Shown: positions 9,632-18,796 of the stretch, one piece after another
Position numbering within the stretch: position 1 is the first letter of the stretch
How the letters are laid out: every line of letters starts with the position of its first letter
NCBI GenBank assembly: GCA_009840545.1
Contig: VXNM01000010.1
Coordinates: 496,001-560,000, forward strand
Length of the DNA stretch: 64,000 nt
Direction: 5' to 3'
Origin: Gammaproteobacteria bacterium
GTDB lineage: Bacteria > Pseudomonadota > Gammaproteobacteria > Pseudomonadales > Azotimanducaceae
Notes under the pieces: model-generated
What the model was told of the DNA's origin: nothing
Seen by the model: the letters and a program-made list of their open reading frames with translations, nothing else
Database searches by the model: none
Translations under genes and position numbers: made by a program

Positions 9632-11542
9632 CTATGTCTTGGTGTCCTCGGAACAATGTTCCGTTGGTGGTAGATCAATGGCGGGGTTGCGATCAAAGAA
9701 ACCATCAGGTTTCAAGACAAATCCGCAGTATTCAACAGGCATTACGGGCCAGTCCTCGGGGCGCGGCACATGAGTGGACCCAAAGGTATGCCAAACGACA
9801 ATGTCTCGGTCGGTGATTGCTCTGTCCGCGTCAGTCCACTTTGGCAATCCGTCTGACCCTGGATGAAGGTTTGGATAGTCACCAGCCGCACAGAGTTTGT
9901 CTTCCTCGCAGGGGGACACCCAGAGATTGAACTGAGCGAATCCGGAACGCTTAGCTACATTTGAAGTGGGCAATGCGAAGGATGTTGTAGTAGCAGAGGG
10001 CACGAGCTTGTAGGCGACAGGTTTGCCAAGACGGTTCGTCTTATTCGGATTGATGACTTTCCAACATCGCGAAGTTGAGGAATCCACGGTTCTTCGAGCT
10101 TCCAACTCAGAGTTCAGGGGTGTAGAGTTTGCCTGAAAAGCCGTACCGTTTGGATTCTCATCACAAACGGGCATCGCTTCAGTGTTTATCTCGCATACCG
10201 AGTTGGTGCGACCATCCACCTCGAAATCCAATCGAAAGCAGAATAGGTGCTGATGAATGGGAGAGGCTAAGTTCGGCGCGACTAACGGAGCGAAATCGGG
10301 ACGCTCTCCACCATCTTCAATTGCTGAAACACCGACAATTCCCGTCAGTTTGACTTCCATTTCAATGGTCCCATCCAAGTAGAGGTACCAATAGAAACCG
10401 TATTCGTAATTTCCCACGGTATAGAAAGAACTGACAACCAACCGCCTTGAACGACGAACCTCTGTGCTTCGCGACAAACCGTCATGATGTTTCCACAGGA
10501 TGCCGTAGTCTTCTTCGTGAATGCAAATCGCTCGCTCAACATGTCGAGCTGAACCGTCAGGTTTGATGGCATAGTGATCCAAGTAACGGATTTCACCCAC
10601 GCAATCGCATCCCAACCTAAGAGAATTGACGCAGTTGCCCAAACTGGCCTCGCCAGCGTCTAAAACGTGCTTCCATGAATGCATGGGATCGGTGTCTCCA
10701 TAGGGAACCACCATGTCCGAGAGCGCAGCGCGATGAAGTATGGTTCGAACGCGTTCTCCCTCTCGATATCCCAAGCAATGTAGCACCAGTCCATTAACCG
10801 GATGAATGGAGACGCGGAACTCCCAATTTCGCCATTCAATCGAGTTTCCCGAAACATCAAAACCTGGTCCATCAGGCTGCTCGATTTCGAGACGACTTAG
10901 TGGCGGCTGCAGACTCGGTTGGTGCTCCGCTGTGTACCGTCCGGATTCGGGTGGTAACGGTACTACCCCATGATCTTCCAAATGGGCAACTTTTCCGTCG
11001 GTTAGGTCGACATGCGCAATCAACCCATGCACGGGTCGCGCGTAGCCGTTGTCTTTGGCATCTTCGCGTACAAAGCTAATTGCACGATGAGCTCGATGAC
11101 CGTCCGGAATACTAGGATGCTTGTAGCCACCTGCTGGCCACGGATCAATTTGGACTAGCTCAAAATTGGTGACCCCTCGGAGGCGCATCGCATCTTGCCA
11201 GCCGGAATCCTGCTTTGTGATTTGGATCGCTCGAACAACGTCAGTGAATCCGATAGGAGCTTGCCCGTTTTTGATACGTCGGATGTGAACTTTTTCGTCG
11301 GTGACATTTACTTCCGCTTCAAATCCACCGTCCGGATCTGACTCAACATACTCATAGCCGACCAGTAATAGCTTGCGCGGAATCGATTGAGTCTTGCCGT
11401 GGGCATCTAAGATCTCTTTGGTCGGTTCATCTAAGGCGACAGAACAAAATACAGCGTGATCGGACAGTTCTTTCTTTACTAACGATGAAGCGACTTCGAC
11501 TTCTGTCGGCGTCAAGGGATCAAGAGGATGTCGTTCGGCCAT
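9632..11542 (-). CDS. Copper-containing amine oxidase (TPQ-dependent)
   Basis: Oxidises a primary amine to the aldehyde with release of ammonia and hydrogen peroxide. At 636 residues it has the family length. Seen directly: the catalytic-base region YGDTDPMHSW...HVLDAGE (Asp295); the topaquinone consensus T-V-G-N-Y-E with precursor Tyr379; two copper-ligand histidines in PIHQHLFCF; and the C-terminal copper His region WHTFGSTHVPRPEDWPVMP. No signal peptide is seen at the N-terminus (MAERHPLDPLTPTEVEV), so it is probably cytoplasmic, like the Arthrobacter phenylethylamine and histamine oxidases. It sits inside a tight four-gene run with a PhyH-like protein upstream and an enoyl-CoA hydratase downstream. 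The amine substrate is unknown. Confidence 0.95.
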   Translation of the reverse strand: MAERHPLDPLTPTEVEVASSLVKKELSDHAVFCSVALDEPTKEILDAHGKTQSIPRKLLLVGYEYVESDPDGGFEAEVNVTDEKVHIRRIKNGQAPIGFTDVVRAIQITKQDSGWQDAMRLRGVTNFELVQIDPWPAGGYKHPSIPDGHRAHRAISFVREDAKDNGYARPVHGLIAHVDLTDGKVAHLEDHGVVPLPPESGRYTAEHQPSLQPPLSRLEIEQPDGPGFDVSGNSIEWRNWEFRVSIHPVNGLVLHCLGYREGERVRTILHRAALSDMVVPYGDTDPMHSWKHVLDAGEASLGNCVNSLRLGCDCVGEIRYLDHYAIKPDGSARHVERAICIHEEDYGILWKHHDGLSRSTEVRRSRRLVVSSFYTVGNYEYGFYWYLYLDGTIEMEVKLTGIVGVSAIEDGGERPDFAPLVAPNLASPIHQHLFCFRLDFEVDGRTNSVCEINTEAMPVCDENPNGTAFQANSTPLNSELEARRTVDSSTSRCWKVINPNKTNRLGKPVAYKLVPSATTTSFALPTSNVAKRSGFAQFNLWVSPCEEDKLCAAGDYPNLHPGSDGLPKWTDADRAITDRDIVVWHTFGSTHVPRPEDWPVMPVEYCGFVLKPDGFFDRNPAIDLPPTEHCSEDTKT

Positions 11543-11603
11543 TGGCTGGTATCAATCCCAAGAAAGGAGGACAAAAATTGTATGAGTACGAGGCCTGCTC
11601 AAC

Positions 11604-12446
11604 TTACTCCGATGCCGCCTGCCTCAATGGGTCGGATGGACGGCCGTGATACCGAGCATTGGGTGGCTCCAATATTGCCAACTTACGATCGTCGATATCA
11701 GGGTATTGCCGAAAGTCGTCGGGATTGAAATAGTCACACGACCACGTGGTTCCATGTGGCGAGAACTTGTAGAAGACAGTCTTACGCGTGGCATCCGAAT
11801 TCCAAGGCAATGTGCCATGAATAAGAGCTTCCGTGAACACAATCGCATCTCCGGGAACTGCTGGAATTCGAGCTACGCAATCTGGAATTTTCTCGTTGAT
11901 CTTGTGCCAATCGGCGGGCAAAGGCAGATTGGACTTGTGCGATCCCGGAATACAACAAAAACCGCCGTCGTTGGGATGGGTGTCGTACAGTTCGAAACTT
12001 ACCGAAACGAGACCGTTGAAAAAACGACTGTCGTGATATGAAAAATACTGTGACCCGCCCGTCCACTTCCAGCCACCGTGTAGGTGTGCGCCAGGAAATC
12101 CTCTCTTTACGTGAGTATGTACATTGATGTGGTCAATTCGGAACGTCGGCAAATCGATTCCGGCACGGACACGGGCGTTCCGTGCACCATGATTTCCAAT
12201 TATTTCCTCAAGCACGGGACTCAGCTTTGGCAGATCCAACATATCGCGCCAAACCTTGCTCCAATGAAGCGGACCATCGTCTTGTGCAACAGGTACCCAC
12301 TGTTCCGTGGGTGAACGAAGGGTTGCACGTAGCTCCTCGATTTGCTCGTCGGACACGACATTGGGGAGAACCACATATCCAAAAGTGTCGAACAAATATC
12401 GTTGCTCGTCGCTTAATCCCTGATTTTGACCGGTTTGTTCGTTCAT
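11604..12446 (-). CDS. Phytanoyl-CoA dioxygenase (PhyH) family protein
   Basis: A 280-residue double-stranded beta-helix protein of the Fe(II)/2-oxoglutarate PhyH family. The distal iron ligand (His210 in EALIHGTLPW) and the 2-oxoglutarate-binding Arg221 eleven residues later are present, as is the family block DGGFCCIPGSHKSN. The proximal site normally reads H-x-D; here the matching place reads AHLHGGW (His123-Gly-Gly) and no H-x-D/E occurs anywhere in the protein. From memory, LHGG is common in one marine PhyH subfamily, so this looks like a conserved variant rather than decay. It lies 61 bases upstream of the amine oxidase and 32 bases after the reductase gene, so it is probably operonic. 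The substrate is unknown. Confidence 0.85.
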   Translation of the reverse strand: MNEQTGQNQGLSDEQRYLFDTFGYVVLPNVVSDEQIEELRATLRSPTEQWVPVAQDDGPLHWSKVWRDMLDLPKLSPVLEEIIGNHGARNARVRAGIDLPTFRIDHINVHTHVKRGFPGAHLHGGWKWTGGSQYFSYHDSRFFNGLVSVSFELYDTHPNDGGFCCIPGSHKSNLPLPADWHKINEKIPDCVARIPAVPGDAIVFTEALIHGTLPWNSDATRKTVFYKFSPHGTTWSCDYFNPDDFRQYPDIDDRKLAILEPPNARYHGRPSDPLRQAASE

Positions 12447-12478
12447 CTCAAATCGTCCGTGTTTGAAAATTCCTATGC

Positions 12479-13552
12479 CTATGCGGGTAGCGAGAATCCC
12501 TCACGAAGCTTTGGTTTGACACCGCCGATCGTCAACAGCGACTCGACACAGTCTCTGAGTGATTCGTCAAAAGGTCGAAATTCGATGTCAGTCACAGCCT
12601 TGATTCGATCATTGCGCAAATCGCAACCTGCCCAAATATCTCGAAGCTCCTGCTCTCGGGCCTTGACCCGATCCGGAAAATTGTCCGTGACTTCCGGAGT
12701 GTCGTGTCCCAATTCTGGCAGCAGCCGATCGATGCTAGCGCAAATCTCTTCTACCTTCGGAGTGTCGGTGGACCAAGCAATATATCTTTCACCGTTTCGA
12801 ATCAACACGCTTTCCAAGAGTCCTATGTGACACAGCGCGTCGTCTCGGACATCGACAGTCATCCAAGGTCGATAGCCACCATTTTGATAGTACTCGCCAA
12901 GCAGCATCATTTCGACAAAGTGCTGCCACGGTCCCATGTTCTTTTGATGAGGTGACTGAATAGGTCCAACGTTGTCTGCTGGGCAACAGGTGATGGCGTC
13001 CCATTCGCCGTTTTCCTCAGCAGCATCCGAAAAAGCTCGCTGAGCGAGCACTTTACCCATCGAGTAACCTTGTCGATCCGGCGTTCTTCGGGGATTCTGT
13101 TCATCGGGGTAACGATCTTCGTCGAGCGTCGGGCGACGCTTGAGTTCGTTGATATCCACCTCAGATATAACCGCCGCAATGCTCGAGGTAACTATCACCC
13201 GACCTACTGTGCCCGATTCGTTCACACTCTTGATCAGGCTGTCGCACACCCTCTTGACGTAGTCGTGATCGTTGTAGTTGGACACGTGGGCGACATGGGC
13301 AACACCGTGGCATCCCTTGAAGATTTCATCGAAAGCTCCGTCATCGTCTAGATTTGCCGAATGTACAGTCAATCTTCGCGACAAGTAACCCGGCATACTC
13401 CGAAAGAAGTCGCACCGTACGGGATCGTTTGCATCCTTCACGCAAGCACGGACTCGGTAGCCCTTGTCAAGCAACAATCGAACCACCCAGCTACCAATAA
13501 ATCCAGCTGCTCCCGTTACCGCTACTGTCCCATTCTTGGGTATTGCCGCCAT
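12479..13552 (-). CDS. NAD(P)-dependent epimerase/dehydratase-type reductase (extended SDR)
   Basis: A Rossmann-fold extended short-chain dehydrogenase of 357 residues. The dinucleotide-binding motif TGAAGFIGSWVV is near the N-terminus, a serine block VIVTSSIAAV follows, and the catalytic Tyr-Lys pair sits in QGYSMGKVLAQ. The overall pattern resembles dihydroflavonol/cinnamoyl-CoA/aldehyde reductases more than sugar epimerases, so reduction of an aldehyde or ketone is the better guess. A strong Shine-Dalgarno sequence (GGGGAGGG) precedes the ATG at 13552. It is the first gene of the minus-strand run continuing into the PhyH-like protein, amine oxidase and enoyl-CoA hydratase. It could act on the aldehyde made by the amine oxidase (inference). 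Confidence 0.87.
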   Translation of the reverse strand: MAAIPKNGTVAVTGAAGFIGSWVVRLLLDKGYRVRACVKDANDPVRCDFFRSMPGYLSRRLTVHSANLDDDGAFDEIFKGCHGVAHVAHVSNYNDHDYVKRVCDSLIKSVNESGTVGRVIVTSSIAAVISEVDINELKRRPTLDEDRYPDEQNPRRTPDRQGYSMGKVLAQRAFSDAAEENGEWDAITCCPADNVGPIQSPHQKNMGPWQHFVEMMLLGEYYQNGGYRPWMTVDVRDDALCHIGLLESVLIRNGERYIAWSTDTPKVEEICASIDRLLPELGHDTPEVTDNFPDRVKAREQELRDIWAGCDLRNDRIKAVTDIEFRPFDESLRDCVESLLTIGGVKPKLREGFSLPA

Positions 13553-14215
13553 TCTGTTCCCTCCCCGACGTGCGTTGTGGATCGTCTACTTTACTGACGA
13601 ACCTGTCCGAATTGATGTTACTAAATCAGCAGATTCGGCTTCTAACCGTCACGTAAACACTCCCTGCGGGACGTCGAGGAATTCGTGACGGCACGACTGT
13701 AGGAATCCGATAGCATGTCCAAGTTGTCTTCGAAACTGTGTCGCGAAAGCCTAGGCGTTAGGGAACGTGGGGCACAGTGCAGACACTCCTTGGGAAACAA
13801 CTTCGCTAGCCTTCCAACGCAGTTCCAGCTCTAGCATGAAATTCGAGACGGGTGCAAGAGATTCGCCAATAAAATCTGCTAACAGAGAGAGCGCTTATCC
13901 AGAAATGGGCTAGTTCGCTTGTCTAATAGGCGATTCTCGCAATGCTCAGCTAAGTATCTTCGCAAGATCCTAGTCCGGGGGAGGTTAATTTTCGAGTACT
14001 ACTTCGACTTGGGCGACTTTCGAAACAATGAAAAGTACACGCGCCAATGCAGGTCAATGGAGCGCGAGTATCCTTCAGGTGCATTGAACTATTGCGTCAT
14101 GGAAACTTCAAGAGTGGTCTTCATCGGTTGAATGCGCAATGCTAAGCCCATCGACGCAAACATGCTTGCATCGCTGAAAGATTCCATGGTAGTCAGCCGC
14201 GTATGCAGACTTCTT
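13553..14215. other. Intergenic stretch without a recognisable gene
   Basis: 663 bases between two minus-strand transcription units. It must hold the promoter of the reductase-PhyH-amine oxidase run (Shine-Dalgarno at about 13558-13565 on the minus strand). Short open frames exist on both strands, the longest being 70 codons on the plus strand at 13919-14131. None has a clear ribosome binding site or resembles a family I know. Confidence 0.5.
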
Positions 14216-15253
14216 CTATGAGTATCGTTGCCGCGAGATCTCTGTTAACAGATCCATTGCATGCAGCGAATCCGTTTTGTCATACTGCGGACAGACCGTG
14301 AGCCCAGCGCCCAGACAGCGGTGAACCGCTTCTGCTTGATACAAGAATCCGTGCTGGTTGGGGAAAGGTCGAGGAATCGAAACATCCCACGGCAAGGGGT
14401 ATACGAGGTGCTGAACCGGCGCAGGCGCACCTTGCGTTCGGTAACGCGACGGAACACCGCTCTCTGGGGGTATCCGGATGGTCAAGTCGGTAGGACAGTG
14501 TCCGGGTTGCCCGAGAGTCAATCTTCCCTTTGTAGCTATGATTTCCGTAACTTCCGCCAGTTCGCAGTTGAATGGGGGAAAAGTTAGAACCGCACACTTG
14601 CCTTCGCCGTATTCGACAATCGCTGCTCCTGATCGCCTACCGGAAGCGGTTACTTTGCTGGGTTTAGTGTCTTTGCCAAATGCCAAGGGGGCAGCTTGGA
14701 TGGTGTAAATAGGATCGAAGAAGTCAGCTTGCACCATCATTACGTCTCCAATCAGTCCTGATTCCACCGCAAATCGAGCATGTTCTACCGCAGGAAAGAA
14801 CCTCGTCCACATCCCATCCTGCAACATAACTCCACGTTCTTCAGCCGCTGCATACATCTCTCTTGCATCGCTTGCATTTTCAGCTAACGGTTTCTCGCAC
14901 AACACATGCTTCCCCGCTGCGATGCAGAGGAGGCTGTGTTCTTTATGCAGTCTGGTAATGGTTCCGACGTATACGATGTCCACGTTTGAAGCATTCGCCA
15001 TGTCTTCGTAGCTGTCGTATGCGCTTTCGATGCCGTGTCTTGAAGCAAAGCCTCGAGCCCGCTCGAGATCGCGGGCTGCAACAGCAGTGACTTCAGCCCC
15101 TGGGCATGCGCGTAGACTCATTACCCACTGCGACGATATGTTCCCAGCACCGAGAATTCCCCAACGCAAATTGTGCGAAACGTCCTTTGGATCCGTAGCT
15201 CCAAGACGGACATCGAGCGGCTGAGATGGATTGCCATCGACTCGAACTGACAT
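14216..15253 (-). CDS. Gfo/Idh/MocA family NAD(P)-dependent oxidoreductase
   Basis: A 345-residue oxidoreductase acting on a sugar, polyol or related alcohol. The N-terminal Rossmann motif LRWGILGAGNISSQW, the cofactor-site motif VGTITRLHKEH and the family signature HVLCEKPLAENA (containing the conserved E-K-P) are all visible. The C-terminal alpha/beta domain follows with little identifiable detail. The first 30 residues are an extension before the Rossmann motif. The ATG is supported by GGAG six bases upstream. It lies 56 bases downstream of the aquaporin gene on the same strand, so uptake of a small neutral solute and its oxidation may be linked (inference only). Confidence 0.9.
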   Translation of the reverse strand: MSVRVDGNPSQPLDVRLGATDPKDVSHNLRWGILGAGNISSQWVMSLRACPGAEVTAVAARDLERARGFASRHGIESAYDSYEDMANASNVDIVYVGTITRLHKEHSLLCIAAGKHVLCEKPLAENASDAREMYAAAEERGVMLQDGMWTRFFPAVEHARFAVESGLIGDVMMVQADFFDPIYTIQAAPLAFGKDTKPSKVTASGRRSGAAIVEYGEGKCAVLTFPPFNCELAEVTEIIATKGRLTLGQPGHCPTDLTIRIPPESGVPSRYRTQGAPAPVQHLVYPLPWDVSIPRPFPNQHGFLYQAEAVHRCLGAGLTVCPQYDKTDSLHAMDLLTEISRQRYS

Positions 15254-15309
15254 TGTGGTCTCCTAATCCCAAGTATCACAGGTCTCCACACTACATATTA
15301 GTGCGGGTG

Positions 15310-15978
15310 CTACTGTAGCTTTGACTCCGACCTGAATAGCCCGAGGAACAAGAACCAGCACAACACCGCGCCGAGGATTTGCGCAAGAATGAAAATTGGT
15401 GCGTCCACGGGTGCGATACCCGAAAAGGTATCCGTCAGACTTCGCGCAACTGTCACGGCAGGATTTGCAAAGGACGTCGATGCCGTAAACCAATAGGCGG
15501 CCGAAATGTACAAACCAACCATCGGGCCGACCCATTCAGGTTTCCTGCGCAAACAACCCAAAATCGTCGCAACCAAACCAAATGTGGCCACAATCTCAGC
15601 TAAGGCTTGAGCAGCACCACTTCTCGATACTTCCGATACCTGAAACACATCCAACTCAAACATTGCGTGTGCGATCCAAGTGCCACAGACTCCTCCTGCA
15701 ACTTGAACAGCGATGTAAGCAAGAGCCATCAAGGCGGATATTTCCCCCCTCAGAAGGAATACCACCGTTACGGCTGGATTGAAATGTGCACCCGAAAGTG
15801 GAGCAATGACGACGATCAGAACAGCGAGAATCGCTCCTGTGGCAACGGTATTGGCCAAGAGAGCGATGGCGGCGTTGCCATCGGCCAATTCCTCGCCCAT
15901 GATCCCCGAGCCGACAACTCCGGTAAGCAGGAACAGAGTTCCTAAGAATTCAGCCGATAGTCGAATGGGTGTCGTCAC
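15310..15978 (-). CDS. Aquaporin (MIP family), AqpS-like subgroup
   Basis: Inner-membrane channel of 222 residues with the two hallmark half-helices GAHFNPAVTV and SFANPAVTVARSLTDTF and about six hydrophobic spans. The residue just after the second NPA is valine instead of the arginine that closes the aromatic/arginine filter in AqpZ. The form NPAVTVARSLTDTFSGI is the one I associate with arsenic-operon AqpS-type channels (established knowledge, from memory). No ars gene is present here. The start codon appears to be GTG. It is probably co-transcribed with the Gfo/Idh/MocA oxidoreductase. Likely cargo is a small neutral solute rather than only water, which is inference from the filter. Confidence 0.92.
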   Translation of the reverse strand: MTTPIRLSAEFLGTLFLLTGVVGSGIMGEELADGNAAIALLANTVATGAILAVLIVVIAPLSGAHFNPAVTVVFLLRGEISALMALAYIAVQVAGGVCGTWIAHAMFELDVFQVSEVSRSGAAQALAEIVATFGLVATILGCLRRKPEWVGPMVGLYISAAYWFTASTSFANPAVTVARSLTDTFSGIAPVDAPIFILAQILGAVLCWFLFLGLFRSESKLQ

Positions 15979-16129
15979 AGAAAAAGTAGAACTGGAATTA
16001 GACGCAATGTTTATTTTCGCATTGCGTGAGAACGGTAGATGTCATCAGATGACGATTCGCATTTTGAATCGTTCCCTCTATCCTTCAGCAAATCAAACCG
16101 CTGGTCGGTCGATATAGTCTGCGCTTAGG

Positions 16130-18736
16130 TTACTGTTCCGGCGGATCCGAAACCTCTTCCTCGGCATGTTGGCCCACAAAGAACTTCAAGTGCCAAGAAA
16201 GCAAGTGACCGGCATCTCCTTCCACTGCATCGATCACGCTCAATTCCCAAGTACCTTCTGGTTTCTCGCCGTAGAAAGCGTTGGACAGAAAGTGAAACTC
16301 TTCGGTATTGTCAATAGCTCGCGAATGTGGATTATTGAAAATCGGGTTCACAACGCTTCGGGTTCCGCTTGGTGATATCAACTCGATCGACAAGTCACTC
16401 ATCCTGGAATGGTCTCCGACAAGTCGAAGCTGAACCCCTTCAATGTTCACCGCAACTTCCACCGACGAACCGTCTGGATCATCTGGATTTTCCACAGCAT
16501 CCAAAGCGCCCTCTTCGATGCAGTGCCGTTCGGTCGATTCGTCGCTACAGTACTCGTAGTCGAGAGGAAGAGACACATCCAGCGTATCAACAAGACCGGC
16601 ACCGTCTGCATCGGGTATTTCGAATCCCTCGTATGTTTCATCCGCAACTATCGAAATAGGGAGATTGCCCATCCAGTCTGTAATCGCGAACAGACCAAGG
16701 CTTTCCAGGTCGTAGTCTTCCAACAATGCCACTGCTGCATCGATGTCAACTCCGCCAAATCCGAACCAATTGTTGTAGTTGTATCCCGCAGCATTAGTTA
16801 TCCAACTATGTTGCAGAATGAACGGGACATTTCCGACTGCGACACGCACTCGGGGTAGTTCGGGTTGGATCTTTCGTGCTGTCTTGGCGAAGATGTGCTT
16901 GACGTCACGGAACGAAAGCTCAGGCTCCACTCCAAGCAGTATCGCCACAGCCCCCGACATCGTGGCCGCTGCCGCTGAGGTGCCATTTAGAAGGCCTGTA
17001 TAGTCACCATTAGGATTTGCTGACGAATTTTGCGTCAGCGGCTCGAAGGAACCGGCCAGCACTCCGTAGCCTCGATCATGTCCGAACTGATCCGTGGAGA
17101 TCAATGCGGCAGATGCTCGACCGTACTGGCCTGCTGGCGCTGTAATCCATAGATTGCTGCCAACGCTCGAATAGCTCGATCGTTGGTCCTGAGCGTTGAA
17201 AGCCCCCACAACCATGACAAAAGGCAGGTTGTTCGTATAGTCAGACGTCGAACTGGAGCACCCTATTTCCAAATGGATTTCGTGAAAGAGCGCACCGCAT
17301 GAATTGAAGCTGTTGCCTGCGGATTTGACAAAAAGCGTGCCTTTTTCATCACGAATCCATCGGGTGAACCATCCAAACAAGTCATAGACGCCAAAGTTGG
17401 GATCGCTCCGGAGTATCGAGCCGAAGCTCATGTTGACGATGTCTACATCGTTCTCAGATGCGGTGGTCCCTCCGAAAGAAGTGATCAAATTCGCATTAGA
17501 TTGATCCTTTAGCAGGTTGAAACCACGAAGCGTTGTCTTTGATGCGACCCCTCGTCCGCCCAATCCGTTGTCTGACATTGCACCTACTGCGCCGGCAATC
17601 GTTGTTCCGTGATCACCAGTTGTATCGGGATTGAATGGATCATTGGAGTCCGCTCCATACCAATACGCATTGGAACCAGTATCCGCTGCGAAATTGACCG
17701 ACTCGTCCGAATCTACATTGTCGATGAGATCGGGGTGGCAAGTCTCGAGTCCTTCATCGACAATCGCTACTACTACTCCTTCTCCACCATGGCCAGCTTC
17801 AATTGTCCCCGTCATTCGCATATCTGCACCGACTTCACCCTCTGTAAATGAAAACGAGCTCTGACCGGTATTGTTCAGGTGCCACTGGTGTTCAAACAAT
17901 GGATCTGTCTGACCGGGATAGTCTGGGCGCAATGGAGACTCGCACGTGACTACGGGAAGTTGGTTTGTGTCGATAGCGAATCCAAATGCACCTGCATTGT
18001 TGCCCTCATTCAACTCATTGCTGTTGTCGTCCGTTACAACATTGACGATCCCCACAAACGTAGTAGCCGCTTCCAAGTCGTCAAGAACAATTTCCCACTC
18101 GTACACGTAGCTACTTGGGAAGACGGCTATCGAAGGTATAGAAACGTCCACACGCAGGACCTCCTCTCCCGCCACGAGGTTGCTCTGGTCGAACAGTCTT
18201 ATGACCAAGGTCGCAGGGTTCGATGCTTCCGACCCTAGGTTGAAGACTCGAACTGTCACATTGACTTCTGTCTGCTCACCTTGTGTTTCGATATACGGAA
18301 AGAGGTCCGAACCCGTCTCCGGTTCTGAATCGCCTGAGCCTGGCCGATAACTGTCTTCAATCGTAATAGTTGCATCGTCGCCGTCCTGTGAAAGGTCGGA
18401 ATTGGACTCGGTGTCAACCGAAACTTGGGCGTTTTCGTCTCCTTCTTGGTCCCAGTCACGAATAGGTATGAATCGTGTGGTTCCGGAAGTTTCACCAGCC
18501 TCAATGGTAATGTCCGTCAGATCGTAGTCAGCACCGAATGTCGCGGTCCCCGCCGTGGCAAGGGGAATTGTCATACTTGCCGATTGTGCTTCCTCGATGG
18601 TCGCCGTTAGGGTTGCGAAGCTTCGATCATGCTCTTCGATTGTGTCAACATCAATCGAAAGCGTTACTGATTGAGCACCTGTTCCCAGCGCTGTTAGGAC
18701 TGCCAGAACGGTCGCTATTCCTTTGCTATTAATCAT
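16130..18736 (-). CDS. Secreted subtilisin-family (S8) protease with Calx-beta-like, CARDB-like and P domains
   Basis: Extracellular or surface serine protease of 868 residues. Layout: a signal peptide (residues 1-22, ending GTGAQS); a Calx-beta-like module (about 23-130, ending DDATITIED); a CARDB-like Ig module (about 140-255); the S8 catalytic domain with Asp327 (IVDEGLE), His376 (GDHGTTIAG) and Ser587 (NGTSAAAA); and a C-terminal proprotein-convertase P domain with the typical end GTWELSVIDAVEGDAGHL. S8 plus P domain is the kexin/furin-like layout also found in secreted proteases of marine gammaproteobacteria. Asp-rich stretches before the catalytic domain suggest calcium binding. It stands alone between the aquaporin and the PQQ dehydrogenase. 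Confidence 0.92.
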   Translation of the reverse strand: MINSKGIATVLAVLTALGTGAQSVTLSIDVDTIEEHDRSFATLTATIEEAQSASMTIPLATAGTATFGADYDLTDITIEAGETSGTTRFIPIRDWDQEGDENAQVSVDTESNSDLSQDGDDATITIEDSYRPGSGDSEPETGSDLFPYIETQGEQTEVNVTVRVFNLGSEASNPATLVIRLFDQSNLVAGEEVLRVDVSIPSIAVFPSSYVYEWEIVLDDLEAATTFVGIVNVVTDDNSNELNEGNNAGAFGFAIDTNQLPVVTCESPLRPDYPGQTDPLFEHQWHLNNTGQSSFSFTEGEVGADMRMTGTIEAGHGGEGVVVAIVDEGLETCHPDLIDNVDSDESVNFAADTGSNAYWYGADSNDPFNPDTTGDHGTTIAGAVGAMSDNGLGGRGVASKTTLRGFNLLKDQSNANLITSFGGTTASENDVDIVNMSFGSILRSDPNFGVYDLFGWFTRWIRDEKGTLFVKSAGNSFNSCGALFHEIHLEIGCSSSTSDYTNNLPFVMVVGAFNAQDQRSSYSSVGSNLWITAPAGQYGRASAALISTDQFGHDRGYGVLAGSFEPLTQNSSANPNGDYTGLLNGTSAAAATMSGAVAILLGVEPELSFRDVKHIFAKTARKIQPELPRVRVAVGNVPFILQHSWITNAAGYNYNNWFGFGGVDIDAAVALLEDYDLESLGLFAITDWMGNLPISIVADETYEGFEIPDADGAGLVDTLDVSLPLDYEYCSDESTERHCIEEGALDAVENPDDPDGSSVEVAVNIEGVQLRLVGDHSRMSDLSIELISPSGTRSVVNPIFNNPHSRAIDNTEEFHFLSNAFYGEKPEGTWELSVIDAVEGDAGHLLSWHLKFFVGQHAEEEVSDPPEQ

Positions 18737-18796
18737 TCCTGCTCTAGTTGGAATAAGCTTGGGTTGATCAATATGGGTAGGGCGATAGCAACGTAC

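Noticed and set aside
13919..14131. 70-codon plus-strand open frame in the large gap
   Set aside because: No ribosome binding site, no family resemblance, and the frame is within what chance allows.
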